Program-made: the position numbers and the translations under genes
Shown: piece by piece, positions 1-11,772 of the stretch
Position numbering within the stretch: the stretch's first letter is position 1
Layout of the letters: each line of letters begins with the position of its first letter
From: Castanea sativa
Lineage: Eukaryota; Streptophyta; Magnoliopsida; Fagales; Fagaceae
Direction of reading: 5' to 3'
NCBI RefSeq assembly: GCF_040712315.1
Contig: NC_134014.1
Span: 42,335,634 to 42,399,633 of the forward strand
Length of the DNA stretch: 64,000 nt
Notes under the pieces: generated by a model
The model's database searches: none
Told to the model about the DNA's origin: nothing
What the model saw: the letters and a program-made list of their open reading frames with translations, nothing else

Positions 1-700
1 CAAAAAAAAAAAAAAAAAATTAATGATTAAAAAATTAAATTAACTATCTAACTCTTACTCTTGACTTCCCCGACAGAGTTTCTTGCCATTTTCTTGATAA
101 AGCTCCCTTCTTTCATGCTAGTCAAGAAGTTTATAGAAGGAGTGTGAAGTCAATTTGGACCTGTAGAAGTGTTTGCAAGTGATAATGGGGTTGTTCTTGT
201 TTAAATTCTCTAGTCCTAGTAGCAGAGATAGTGTTCTGGAGGATAGAATTTGGCACATAGCCAAAAAGCCCTCAATCTTTTGCAAGTGGTAGTCTGGTAT
301 ACAATTGCTCGACTTGTCTTTCAAAAGGGTTCTCTCATTTGGATCAAAATTCTTGATTAAAGTACATTTTTTGGCTATTAAAATTTGGAGTTTTATTTTT
401 TTATATTTATTTATAAATTTTTACGCTTCAAAATTTTCATTTATATGAAGGGTCAAACAAAAATCTGAATCAAACATGAAGGAACGAAATGAAAACTAAA
501 TCAAACCTGAAGACCTAAAATAATGTTTTGAAATGTAGAAGGCCAATATGAAAGCGGAATCAAATTAACATGAAGGGTTAAAATAAAAACAACCTCAAAC
601 TTTAAGGGCCAAAAACTCTCTCTCTCTCTCAAACATTAAATTTTTAATGATGACATTATATTTTTAACCATTAAATTTCTTAGAAATATACGATCTATAG
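1..700. other. AT-rich intergenic DNA, nothing recognised
   Basis: No open frame here resembles a gene. There is a leading A-run and a short CT microsatellite near 617-631. The scattered phrases about 470-610 look like decayed repeat sequence, but I cannot assign them to a family. Confidence 0.5.
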
Positions 701-1633
701 AGGCAGGGACTAGGGACGGAACTACCTAGGGGCTGATGGGGTCATGCCCCCCCTAGTCTTTGAAAAAAATATTCCCTAGTATATATATTAGCATAAAAAA
801 TTTACTTTTAGCTCTAAAATTAATATACTTGGCCCCCCTCTCCCAAAAAATTTATAAGCTGACCCATGAAACCAAAAATGAAAAAAATTATTAAATCATC
901 TCTTGTCTTGTTGTTCCAAGAATATCAAGAAAAACATTTAGCTAAACATTTGGACAATTTACAAATCCAGACAATAAGGAAAATCTACAAAACAATTCAC
1001 ATATTCAGATAATTAAAAAAAATCTTTGGACACAGTCTAAGTAAAAAAAAAATTATAATAAATTAATTATTAATCCAAGCAAAACAAATCACAAAAACTC
1101 AATAATCTTTACCCGATTTTCTCAAACCCTCTTAAATGACTTCACCCCATAGTCACAGAGATAACTCTTATGCTGCTAATCACTTCATCCACATACCAAT
1201 TAGTGTCATCAGCAACTTGGATTAGTTGGTGTCTTTAACTTAACCCATGAAAAAAATTTTTTTTTTTAAAGAGCTGCTACTCTTTAACACAACTTGTCAA
1301 AAAATTTTATATTTTTTGAATGATAGAGTTTTATTAATTTTTAATATTTTATTAACTTTGGGACACACTTGGCATGCATGCATAAATATAATACACGTGT
1401 GAAACAACAATCCATTGTTTTATGCCTTACTTAAATTGCCACCAAAGCATGTGTGTGATTAGTCTATTGGTAATAAACTTTGTGCCTTAGCTAAATTAAT
1501 GTAGTGATGGGAAAAACTTTATTAATTACATAGTTGAAGACTCAAAGTTACCGTTCATTATCATATGATTGTTTAACAGATCTTTTTTTTTTTCTTCTTT
1601 TTTTTACTTCTTTTTCAAAATGGAATTTTTTTA

Positions 1634-1861
1634 AAGGAAAAGATCTTACATCTTTATGCTACCTCAACTGATGAGAATCAACAAGCATTCAAGGATCCAT
1701 TGCATGTTCCAGTTGGGCCTATTACAAGAGCAAGATCCAAGAAGATCCAAGAAGCACTTAATGGGCTGATTCAAGAGCTTTGGGCTGATTCTAACGCAGG
1801 ATGTTCCAAGCTTGGCCCAAAGGAAGATGAAAGTGTAGTAAATTTAATTCAAGCTATTTAG
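1634..1861 (+). pseudogene. C-terminal end of a Ty3/gypsy-type polyprotein
   Basis: An open frame ending at TAG 1859-1861 reads through a segment with VPVGPITRARSKKIQEAL followed by NGLIQELW. This is the style of tail found at the end of the pol polyprotein in plant Ty3/gypsy elements, after integrase. Only about 75 codons remain: the frame dissolves upstream into a T-rich tract near 1590-1630, so reverse transcriptase, RNase H and integrase are missing. The stop is followed directly by LTR-like sequence, as expected for the 3' end of such an element. Assignment to gypsy is from family knowledge, without a search. Confidence 0.65.
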
Positions 1862-2420
1862 GGCTGATCTGACTTAATTGGGAGTGATTTATGGCATGAA
1901 TTAATGGCCGATTGACTTTCCGGCTACGTATCGGTTAAGGCAGATTTTTTCCTATTTTGGATCTGCTAATTTCAGACCAAATCAGCTTTTATTTAGGGTT
2001 TTATTATTTAGTACGTTTTTTAGGTATTTTCCTTGTTTTTAGGTGCATTTAATGCTTTTTAGGTCAAACTTGATTCCTGATATGGTAAGGTATCAATTAG
2101 GAGTTATTTTAGAATATATTTTCTTGTCTGTCAAGTTTTCTGGAGCCCTTAAATAGGCTCTGAAGTCTGTAAACGTTTATATAGAAAATTGTTGAATAAA
2201 ATTCAGAAAAGGTGAGGCTTTGCTCTCTTTTAGTTCTTCAAGAACTATGAGCTTATCAAGGATTCTTCCTTGTGGCGTTCAAACTTTATACCTTTGGTTC
2301 GCGTTTCGATTATAAACGTTGGGTCAGGGTTTCTATCATAAATCTGATTTTTAGCTTTCCTGGGTTAAATATTCTAATATTTTTGTTGGGTCTCAAAGCA
2401 TGTCGATTGAGGTTCGCATC
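1862..2420 (+). mobile_element. LTR of a Ty3/gypsy element (approximate limits)
   Basis: The region lies between the pol stop codon and a tRNA primer-binding site. It contains a TATA-like CTTAAATAGG at about 2149 and a polyadenylation-like GAATAAAATTC near 2193, as in an LTR promoter/R region. The exact first base cannot be fixed because no second copy is present for comparison. The LTR has pol on its left and gag on its right, which is not the order in a single element. Confidence 0.5.
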
Positions 2421-2423
2421 ATT

Positions 2424-2440
2424 TGGTATCAGAGCACAGG
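2424..2440 (+). other. Retrotransposon primer-binding site (initiator tRNA-Met type)
   Basis: The sequence TGGTATCAGAGCACAGG matches the common plant LTR-retrotransposon primer site complementary to the 3' end of initiator tRNA-Met. It sits just downstream of the LTR and about 630 bases before the gag remnant, the normal arrangement for a 5' end. Confidence 0.75.
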
Positions 2441-3055
2441 TTCTAAAATCAGTTTTCTATCCCTTTATTTTATTTTATTTTTTTTTGTTTCCTGTTACCA
2501 TCCTATCCTATTCCTTTTGTGTTCTTCATTCATCGTTCTTATTTTTTTTGTTTTTGTTGAAGTGCACTAGGTTAAAATCGTGCACCCAGTTCCCAAAAAA
2601 AAAAAAAACGTGAAAAAAAAGACATCTGAAAAAAAAAAAAAAAAATTTGTTTGTAGTTTCAAATCTCTCAGACCAGAATATCGTTTTCTTTTGTCCTCTT
2701 CCTTTGATTTAGTGTTTCTGTCATATTTTCTTGCCGTTGGTATTTGTTTTTAACACTACAAGTTGAATTTCTTGATCAAGTTTGTTAGTTCATTGCAGAA
2801 CTGAAAAGGCGAAGCAACGAGTGGAAAAAGGCAAGAGAGTGGAGACTAATATCGGGAAAAAGCCAATTTAAGAGTGAAACACGAGTGGGAGTGACATAAT
2901 TTGAGTGCAAACACGTGAGGGAGTGTTGTGAGGAATTATTTCTAACAATTCTCTGTTGTTTCAAAAGTATGTCTTTCAGGTGTGAAACATCAAATAGGGA
3001 AGGAGGGGAGGAGTTGTCCATCATTTTACAGGCTATGCAACAATAATTTGAACGC

Positions 3056-4280
3056 ATGAACGTGGTGTTTAATGAGATTCGGGATCGGATGGATAGGCAA
3101 GACACTGTTATTGCTACTTTGCGTGAGGAGCGTCCCCAAAGAGGCCCTAATGCTAGAAGGCAAGAAAGGCGTTCTCACATGAATGATTCTGATGACTACC
3201 ACGAGGATGAGTTTGAAGATGAAGAAGATCAAGCTTCAGCTTTGAACAATGAAGGCGAGGGTTTGTGCCAAGGAGAGAAAGGCGTGGTGGAGGTTTCCGA
3301 AGAGATCCAAGATGGCAAGATGGGACGATAGGAACCTAGGAAACATAAAAATGAAAATACCCACATTCCAAGGGAAAAATGATCCGAAGCATACTTGGAG
3401 TGGGAGAAGAAGGTGGAGTTAATCTTTGAGTGCCACAATTACTCCGAGGAGAAAAAGGTAAAACTTCTTTGTCATTGAGTTTGCGACTATGCTATTATAT
3501 GGTGGGATCAACTTGTGATGAACGAAGGAGAAACCATGAGAGACCTATCGAGAGTTGGGAGGAAATGAAGGCAATCATGAGAAGGCGGTTTGTTCCTAGT
3601 CACTACTATAGGGACTTGTATCGAGAAATTACGAGTCTTACTCAAGGCTATAGGAGCGTGGATGACTATCACAAGGAGATGGAGATTGCCATGATTCGGG
3701 CAAATGTAGAGGAGGATAGAGAAGCTACCATGGCAAGGTTTCGAATGGGGTGAATCGGGACATTGCCAACGTGGTGGAGTTGCGGCACTTACGTGGAGTT
3801 GGAGGACATGGTGCACATGGCAATAAAGGTGGAACGACGACTTAAAAGGAAAGGAACTCGGTCATTTCAAAATCCGGGCTCCTCTACTTCATGGAGGTCA
3901 AATGGGAGGAAAGACGAAAGGGTTTGTTTTCAAGTCCAAATCCAGAACCACAAAAAGGAGAGATGAAGCTCCCGGTGTCAACAAAGGTAAGCGAATCCCA
4001 GACTCGTAATCGTGATATTAAGTGTTTTCGTTGTTTGGGAGTAGGTCATATTGCTTCACAATGCCCAAATAAGAGGACCATGATCGCACGTATTGATGGA
4101 GAGGTGGAAACTGAAAGCGAGGAAGATGATGACCAGATTCCATCACTTGAGGATGCTTGTGATGAAGAAGTGGAGTATCCAGTGGAGGGTGAGTCGCTTG
4201 TTGCAAGGCGTGCTTTAAGTGCCCAAGTCAAAGAGGATGACATGGAACAACAAAGGGAGAACATTTTTCACACTGGATGA
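3056..4280 (+). pseudogene. Broken gag of a Ty3/gypsy element with CCHC zinc knuckle
   Basis: Gag-like sequence is spread over several frames (3056-3331, 3430-3753, 3763-3966, 3891-4280), so it carries multiple frameshifts and stops. The first piece is rich in acidic and basic residues. The second resembles a retrotransposon gag core (SWEEMKAIMRRRFVPSHY). The last holds a CCHC knuckle CFRCLGVGHIASQC (C-x2-C-x4-H-x4-C), which binds nucleic acid in packaging. The sequence stops abruptly near 4275, where protease would normally begin. The element is therefore truncated and inactive. Confidence 0.8.
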
Positions 4281-5307
4281 CAGTTAGACCTTGAAAATAT
4301 CAAGATATACCAATTGACTTACAGAACTCTTAATTATAAATATTTATTATTGACTTAAAAAAATTAAAAGAAATTAAAAAATTAATGCTAATAATACATC
4401 GTTGTCAACCTCTAGTATTAATATTCCAACTTTCTAAAATTCTTGAACAAAGAACTTGCCCCCCTCCTAAGTTTGAATCCTGATTCCGTCCTTGCTAGGG
4501 GTGTAGCCAAAAAAGTTTGCTTGGAGGGCCGAGTCATAGTGTTGATACAATAATTATAATTCATAAATCTATTGAAAATTCCACTATTATTTTAAGTATT
4601 ATCAACCCATCATTATTCATATTATTAAAATTTTCTTATATTTTAATTTTTTTTAATGAATTATTTGGCACCTAATTTCAAATCCCCCCAAAAAAAAAAA
4701 CTCGAAAAAAAAACTGACAATATACTAACTGGAAGACAAATGTAATATAGTAATAAACCATCGTAAAACTATATAAAAAAATAAAATAAATAAACACAAC
4801 CTTAATAAGCAAAGCATATTATTAAAAATCTAAACACCAATACAAACCTAGTGATTTTGTTTGACTGTGTTGAGAATATTGGGATGAAATGAGTTGATAA
4901 GAAATAAACAATGGATTGGCAGCATTATAGAGGAAAATAGGCAAAAGCACCTGTAAACTATAGTTTTCTCAACAGTGAGAAAGAAGGAAGAAAAATAAAG
5001 TTATGTTTTGAAATGGTTAATGGGTTGACATCTATGCTATTTAGAGAAATTAGTTATTGACCATTGGATTAATTACTAGTTTTTGAATAATTGAAGGGGC
5101 CAAGTATTATTTTATTTGAGGTCAAACTTCTTTAAGTTGTTGGATTAGTACAACTTTGAGGAACAAATGGGGGGGTCGGTTATAATTTTTGAGTGTACCC
5201 ATATTATTTTGTCATGTATGCTATAAGATAAATTTTAAATTTGGGGGGGTGGCTTTGCCCCTGTATAGAGGGGGTAATTATTGTGAAGTTATACAATTGA
5301 ACTTATC

Positions 5308-5362
<55 letters not shown>
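4281..5362. other. AT-rich DNA with transposon-end fragments and an (AT)n microsatellite
   Basis: No gene is seen. AGGGGTGTAGCCA near 4497 and its approximate inverse GGCTTTGCCCCTG near 5252 could be the ends of another decayed DNA transposon, but no target duplication confirms it. A pure AT dinucleotide run of about 50 bases ends the stretch at about 5312-5362. Confidence 0.4.
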
Positions 5363-5364
<2 letters not shown>

Positions 5365-6017
5365 ATGATGAGCTAAAATCTACCAGTTGTCACGTGATCC
5401 TTACTTTACTCGAAACAACATCTGCACAACAACAGACAAGACCAATAAAGGGCATCGGTGTGGTGCCGTCCAAAAACCTTCCGAACGTCAAGTTAGAACT
5501 TCTTTTCTTCTTTACAACCCTAAAGTGCTAGAGCTGAAGTGAATTATGCGTACCGTGGTTTATGAGGGTTTTGAGGTATATATAGTAGCATGAATCCGAA
5601 ATAAGCGCCTTGGTGGGGAAGTACTTTCCTTCTAGGAGAGTAATTTATGGATTTTACGTATCATCTAGATCCCTTTTCCTTATAAGAATCTTCTTGACTA
5701 AGGCCAAACGTGTAGCGTAAGAACTTTCCTTATATGCACGTACATGGTAGACAAAACAGGCTATGGATGAAGGTTGGGTTATCCCCTTCAGCTTTTACTT
5801 CCTAAGGTCGTTAGCCTACGTATGTCTCCGGTAAGGTCGTTAGCTTAGGACCTTCAGCTTTGATTCCGTCAGATTTTCTTCCTTCAGCCCAACACCGTCA
5901 GATATGAGGCGGAGCCGCGGACGTAAAAAGGGAATGGTTTGGTGATCAGAGCTGACGGGCTTGATACTCCCATCAGCCACCTTAAGGTATTAGTAACTTA
6001 TACAATTATCCTCATCA
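5363..6017. mobile_element. Solo LTR, 655 bp
   Basis: The unit begins TGATGATGAG and ends CCTCATCA, giving the TG...CA boundaries and short inverted ends expected of an LTR. It is flanked on both sides by TATAT (5358-5362 and 6018-6022), which fits a 5-base target duplication, although both lie in AT-rich repeats and could match by chance. A TATATATAG box is at about 5577. The segment GGTGTGGTGCCG and the following bases near 5457 recur in diverged form at about 42668, so this is a repeat family. No primer site or coding sequence follows, hence 'solo'. Confidence 0.6.
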
Positions 6018-6022
6018 TATAT

Positions 6023-8000
6023 ATATATAATTTAAGTTAAAAAATACTTACACGATATTATGGTAGTGGCAAAGCTATAGCCATAGCTCTCGACGTGACT
6101 GGCACTCGAATGAGGAATTTCAGGGCTCTACTAGTTTACAGCTTTAGCAAAAATAATTATTGGGAATTGAAGGAAATGTGGTTTTCTTTTATAGCTTTAC
6201 ACTTTTTTAAATTTTTTTGGTCATTTGATGGACCTTAGGCCCGACTGTAGGTTACTCTCAGACTAGACAGCAAGTTCTTTTCATTTTTGGCTCATATCAG
6301 AGGACAGAGGACCAATTACATAAAAAAGCCAATGAAGTATGCGTGTAGGATGGGTAATTTTTTTCCTAAGTTGTGTAAATATGGTCTAGGACAATTTCTT
6401 AGTGTGAACTTACTTATGGGGATGAACAAAATCCCAGAGATACTCATTCTGGTTCAATGAATAATTTTTCTCCAACCCAATCCCAAGTTTGTGTTATTTT
6501 GTTCTTTGTTTTAACTGAATAAGCAAGTTTTATTCAACCTCAAAAGAGCTAGCCTTTGGCTGCATAGCAGGAACAGAAAACCAGCATCAAAAGCTGCGTA
6601 AACTAATATAATAATTCTTCAAACAACTAAAATTCTACAAACAATTTCTGCTGGCAACTAAACCAAACACGATACAAACAACATTAGGTATTTCTAACCA
6701 AGACAAACAGAACACACTTAACAATCTAGGATAGGACAGTTAACAGTAAAAAGAAGTCTCCAAATAAGTTAATCCAATCCAATTTTCTGAAATCAAAATT
6801 TCTGAATATGCTTTCCATTTATTAATCAAATAGCAACTAGAAATAACTGATAACTCTCTGGAAGAAAAACAAGACAAGTCATGTGCGGTGAAGAATGCTT
6901 TGACAAAAATTGTACTAGGAAGAAAATAAAGTGGCAAGGAAAACGGAAAGCGACAAAGTGTTATCTTGGCCCCTGATCAATAAATGTTCACCCTGTTACC
7001 TTTCCCATTTTGATATGGCCGAAAGAATGTCCATGATGGAGGGGACATAGCCATCATCGTCGTTATGCACCAAAAGCTTCTTCTTGTTGCCTTGGTCGCC
7101 TCGTAAAGATATTTGGAAAAATTATTTGACTATAATAATAAAGCATCTTGAATGAATTTTATACACAGTAAACGCACATGGGTTTATGTATAGTTAGGAA
7201 GGGATTGTTCAAAGTTTACATTCAAACCAGGGAATTGAAGGAGACGACACCTCTGTATTTTTAAGATACACAGTTTGTAATAAGGGTTTACTAGACAAGG
7301 TGACAATCAAATATTACACTTTGACAAGGTTGAATCACTTTGAGCGACATTAGAGACAATCCAAAGGTTAACTTTAACAGCCAAAATGGCTTTAAGTCCC
7401 ACTGTGATGTACCCAATTACGTTCCAATCATGGGTTACTAAGTAAAATATTTAGCTTTCACGTCTTTTCTTGTAGTGCGAGAAACATTTTTCCGGTGGTG
7501 GCTCCACTTTAGTATCGTCTGTAAGGAAAAGGGAAGCTCTGTGTGTCTCACCTTTTGAATGAATTCTTATTGATGGCATTGGAAATATCGTCCATAAGTA
7601 TTAGCAACCATTGGGATCTTTCTGGTGAGAAGCCTCACTTAAGAATCATTGAATCTGGCATTATGTTTGATTGAAAAGGAGCGGTGTTAAAGGAAGGAAA
7701 GGAAGCAATGACTATTTTACTACATCCCCCCACCACACAATTTCGGTTGAAAAGTGGACGCAAACCAAAGGTTAATAGAATAATTACTGCATCTCATTCT
7801 AAAAGTATTTTTCATTTACTTTCTCTCTTTACTCCTTTGAAGGTCAGCTAGACATTCACATGGACGGAAAGGTACTTTAATCTATCCCTGCTGATTTCCT
7901 TTTTAGTCACATCGTTTCTTTCCTGTCAACCAAAGTTTAGGCATAAATTTTGCTGGTTTTTTTTATTTTTTTTTTGGGGGGGGGGGGGGGGGGTACTAGC
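6023..8000. other. Intergenic DNA; one coding-like patch and one CACTA-like end
   Basis: Most of the stretch shows nothing recognisable. On the minus strand, 7108-7010 has a GC-richer open patch reading LLVHNDDDGYVPSIMDILSA, which looks like protein code but matches no family I know. TTTTCTTGTAGTG at 7465-7477 is the inverse of the usual plant CACTA terminus, but no partner end was found. The stretch ends in a run of about 20 Gs at 7975-7994. Confidence 0.4.
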
Positions 8001-10740
8001 CATATACTCTTGGCATGTTTCAGTAGATGATACGCACTTATGGGGAAAATTATTCAATATTTTGAACTACAACAATGTGATTATCCTTAGTCCTTACTTT
8101 TATATGAATGATAAATCCTATCATAAATTTAATTAGTAAGATTTATCATTTTTATTAGAGAATGAAGTATTACTTTGATATACTTTGAAAGTATAGAACA
8201 ATCACTCTGAAAGAAATTTCAGTGCAAAAACAGTAAGTGCTAGCTTCTTCTTGGCTAGAGGAGAGAGGAGGGTGCCTTATAGTAGTGTATGTAAGTTGTG
8301 GTCAGTAATTGGTCAATTTGCCATCTTTAAAGCTTATATGTATCCTCCCCATTTCAATTAAAATAGAGACAATCAATTTTACAGTGATGATTTTATAGTA
8401 AACAATAGTGTGCCCAAAGTACATGCTGTGAGGATGAGTGATTGTTTTCTTAGAGGAGAACCCTTTAAAGGTTTGGGTCCTCATGAGAGTGGTTATCAAC
8501 TAAATATTTGTTATCCTTTAGATCAAGAGTTTTATGATTGATTCGCTACTTATTTTATTAAAAGAAAAAAAAAATCATCCATGAAATATGTTTTTATTAT
8601 ATCACTTTAGAATTACATCAATGGAATTATGACAAAACTTACTTTGACTTTAGTCCTAGATATAATCTAAGAAATGAAAAAATACAATGCTTTACTCCTA
8701 AATATAATCTGAAAGATTAAAAAAAAAAGTATAACCTTTTGCTTTTTTATTATAATCTAGAATGAAAGTAAAATTAAGTTGATAAGGAATTGGTTTTCGA
8801 ACTCAACACAACAAACTGATATTAGAAAGTATAGGCCCCCGTCAATGGGATGACAGCAATTTAGCAATTTAATTTTGGTTTTAAAATTTTTTTTTTTCTT
8901 ATGTTGGATCCCATTAATTGCTATGAAAGCAAAATTAAATTGCTCCAAATCCCATTGTTGTCTTTTTTTTTTCTTTGTTTCTATTATTTATCTATGATCA
9001 GATCGTTCTTAAATTATAATAGTAGGGACGGAGAAAGAACTTATGCTTTCGGGATTGGTGGGGGGGGGGGGGAGAGGGGGAGTATGAAACAAAAAAAAAA
9101 AATTCATCTTTCGAAAACAAAAAAATATACTAAGATTCAAAAGTAAATTAATATGTGATACTTTAAACTAGCATCTGTTTAGTATTAATAAAATATAAAT
9201 AAAATAAAGAGACAAAATAATTTATTGTTAATACATTTTAACGCAATTACTTTTGCTAAGAGATTTGTAGTTTAATTGTTACCTTCTAGTTCAAATCCAC
9301 CCCTCCCCTCCAAAATTAAATTAAAAAAAAAGCCCCATTAAGCTATTAAATTAAAACTTAATGCTATTTTGAATCACAAAATTCTTCTGTGATTGATTTT
9401 ATAATAAATTACTTTATGTTGTAATTTCCCTTTTAATCTACAAAATCAAAGAGTAGGTTAAATTTTTTTTTTTTTAATTTTTTGCTGTAATGTCTAGTTT
9501 TGATAATATTTATGGTTGGAAAAGTCAAGTATTGTTGGTTTTCTCATCGTCTACATATAAAATAAAAATTTTATTTATCATCTCATTATATATCCATTAT
9601 TCTTCTAACTAAAAACTAATTAGGGTTTCCAAGTATTTTTTTTTTTTGTAAAAAAAAAAAAAAAAAAACACAAACAAAATTTTAAAACTACTCCACCTCA
9701 GTTGCTCAACGTTATATTTTTTGGATTTGGATCCGATGCCATAGCCAATACCCCAAAATTACTCACAAAAAATTTCAACTTTTTACCTCTTTTGACTTTT
9801 AAGTTTTTAACTTTTTAAACCTTTTTGATCTAATGGCTGATATTAAAAGTTACCTTCTTAACTTTTGATCACAACCATTAAAAAGGTATTGCATATTAAA
9901 GTTATTGTAGCTAATCTCAATCCATATTCTCTAATGTGAACAATATTCGTCTAATTTGTTAGTTTAAGATATAAAATATTAAAACACTCAAACAAATCAT
10001 TTAGGTTTCAGTCAAACAACAACACAACATCCAAATCACATAGTTTGTAGTTTTTTTATTATATGTTTGGGTCCTAAAAAGGAAATAGCTAAAATACTAA
10101 TTAAAAATAATTGTTTTGAAAGAAAAAAAGGTTCACAAACAAAGATTTTTTTATGCAAAATGAATTTTTTTTTTTCCATCAACGACAAGAATGGACTAAA
10201 TAACCATTTTGTTTTATGAATTTATTTGGCGATATACAATTTGGGGGGCCAACAAAATTTAACCCCAAAATTTAAAATCATACGTATAAAAATATACAGT
10301 TTAAAACATAAATAAAATCTAAGGTAGGGGGGAGGGGGGGCATGGCCCCATTTAGTCTTCACATGGCTTCATTCATGTATAATAAATTTATAATAAGTTA
10401 ATAACCACAACAATCTTGTTAGAAAGCACCATCTAAAAATCCTTCTATAAAACAGACTGATGTTAGAGATTCTGCTATCACAACAATGAGGTCCAATCCA
10501 CAGCTTCTTCTAAGAATTATTGTCGTTGTTAAGGTTGGAGAAGCGAATATAAAAAATAAAGAGCTTGGAAGAGAGCTCGAAGTTGGTGCTAGTAACAGTA
10601 AAATGAGGATTAATTCAGAGAAGAGTGGAAGGGGTTAGGGATTTCAAGAGAGGCGAAATTTGTATTAAGGTAAGGGATTTGGGGAGAGAGAGAACCCATC
10701 AGGGAAATGGAAAGAAAATTATTTAATATACATGGTTTTG
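8001..10740. other. AT-rich intergenic DNA with hAT-like end fragments
   Basis: No gene is recognised. TAGGGACGGAGAAAG at 9023, followed by a long G-tract at about 9058, repeats the left end seen at 711. A tract with a GGGGG...CATGGCCCC signature lies at about 10329-10348. GTTCAAATCC near 9290 resembles a tRNA B box, but I could not define a SINE around it. Confidence 0.4.
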
Positions 10741-10751
10741 TGCACTTAGAT

Positions 10752-11140
10752 CTGTTTAGGATCCGCTTATTTTGCTAAAACTGAAATTTTTTTGTTGAAA
10801 GTACTGTAGATAAAGATAAAAGTTTGTTGAAATAGTATAGTGAGACCTATAAATAGTACTACCCACTCATAAATAGTGCTAAAAATGCAGTGAGATCTAT
10901 AAAAAGTAGTAAAAATAAGCTGAATAGTAAAATAAGTTGGCAAAATCATGCTTACTGTTCATTTGACAAAGATTATTTTTGTCAACTTATTTTACTATTC
11001 AACTTATTTTTACTATTATTTATATATTTTATTGTAGTTTTTAGTACTATTTATAAACCCTATTGTATTATTTTTATTAATTTTTACCATTGTTTACCAT
11101 ACTAAAAAAAATTCAATTTCAAAAAAATCGCTGATCCCAA
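10752..11140. mobile_element. Foldback MITE, about 390 bp
   Basis: The two halves are inverted copies of each other. The strongest pairing is AATAGTAAAATAAGTTG at about 10923-10939 against CAACTTATTTTACTATT at about 10982-10998. Weaker matching, including ATAAATAGTACT and its inverse, extends the arms to about 100 bases each. The pattern is a non-autonomous foldback element. It resembles a repeat I recall from oak-family genomes, but that memory is not verified. Ends are approximate. Confidence 0.6.
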
Positions 11141-11432
11141 TTCCCAAAACGGACTCTTATTATAGAACATTCATCCATGGTTTTTGTGTTTTTCGTTGTT
11201 CTCTAAAACCAGAAACGGAGGAAATCTTTATTACGTTCTCTATTTTCATTTTTCACTGTTCTTGGAATATTGTTCTTTGAAATCTCCATTCGAAGAACAA
11301 ACCAATGATCATTTTTGGGGGCAAGAACAGGTTTTTCTGTCTAAAATTAGAAACTGTTTTTGGAAACAGGTACCAAGCGCATCTTCATGGGAATTTTCTA
11401 CCCGCACAATAATGAAAGCTGCAAACTTGTAG

Positions 11433-11772
11433 AGGAATATCTAGTACATGCGCTAGAATCCATGCAAATAAACCCAAATTACAACCCTTAAAATATAAGC
11501 AAATTTACAACTCTTGCCACCAAATCCAAGATATATGAAACAACAGCTGTTCATGACCTACATTTTCAAAGTCTTTTCCTCAACTTTATCAAAGCTGAAA
11601 GAAAGACAGAAAGACAACGATAATTTACGATGGACTAACAAACACATCATTAGACAATTACATCATGCGCACAGAAGATGATCTGAACTTATTACACGAA
11701 CACAAACCCTGCAAATTCAAAGAGACTTTTAAAAGCTAAATTACATTAACAAGGCATGGACTTTTTGGCTGT
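11433..11772 (-). other. Likely 3' UTR and downstream flank of the GH3 gene
   Basis: This lies immediately 3' of the GH3 stop codon on the minus strand. It has no coding potential and less transposon debris than the surroundings. I could not fix the polyadenylation site. Confidence 0.4.

Larger units (their letters stand above)
711..4494. mobile_element. Degraded hAT-like element, split by a gypsy insertion (tentative)
   Basis: The left end reads TAGGGACGGAAC followed by a G-rich stretch and CATGCCCCCC. The right end, reverse-complemented from 4494, reads CAAGGACGGAATC followed by a G-rich stretch. The shared core GGACGGAA and the matching G-tracts suggest the two termini of one DNA transposon. 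The flanking 8-mers do not form a convincing target duplication, so the boundaries are uncertain. Gypsy retrotransposon sequence occupies about 1634-4280 inside it. The stretches 870-1630 and 4281-4440 hold only AT-rich sequence I do not recognise. The same left end recurs at 9023. Confidence 0.35.

Noticed and set aside
7465..7477. CACTA terminus as an intact element boundary
   Set aside because: No partner end, subterminal repeats or duplication could be found; left only as a mention.
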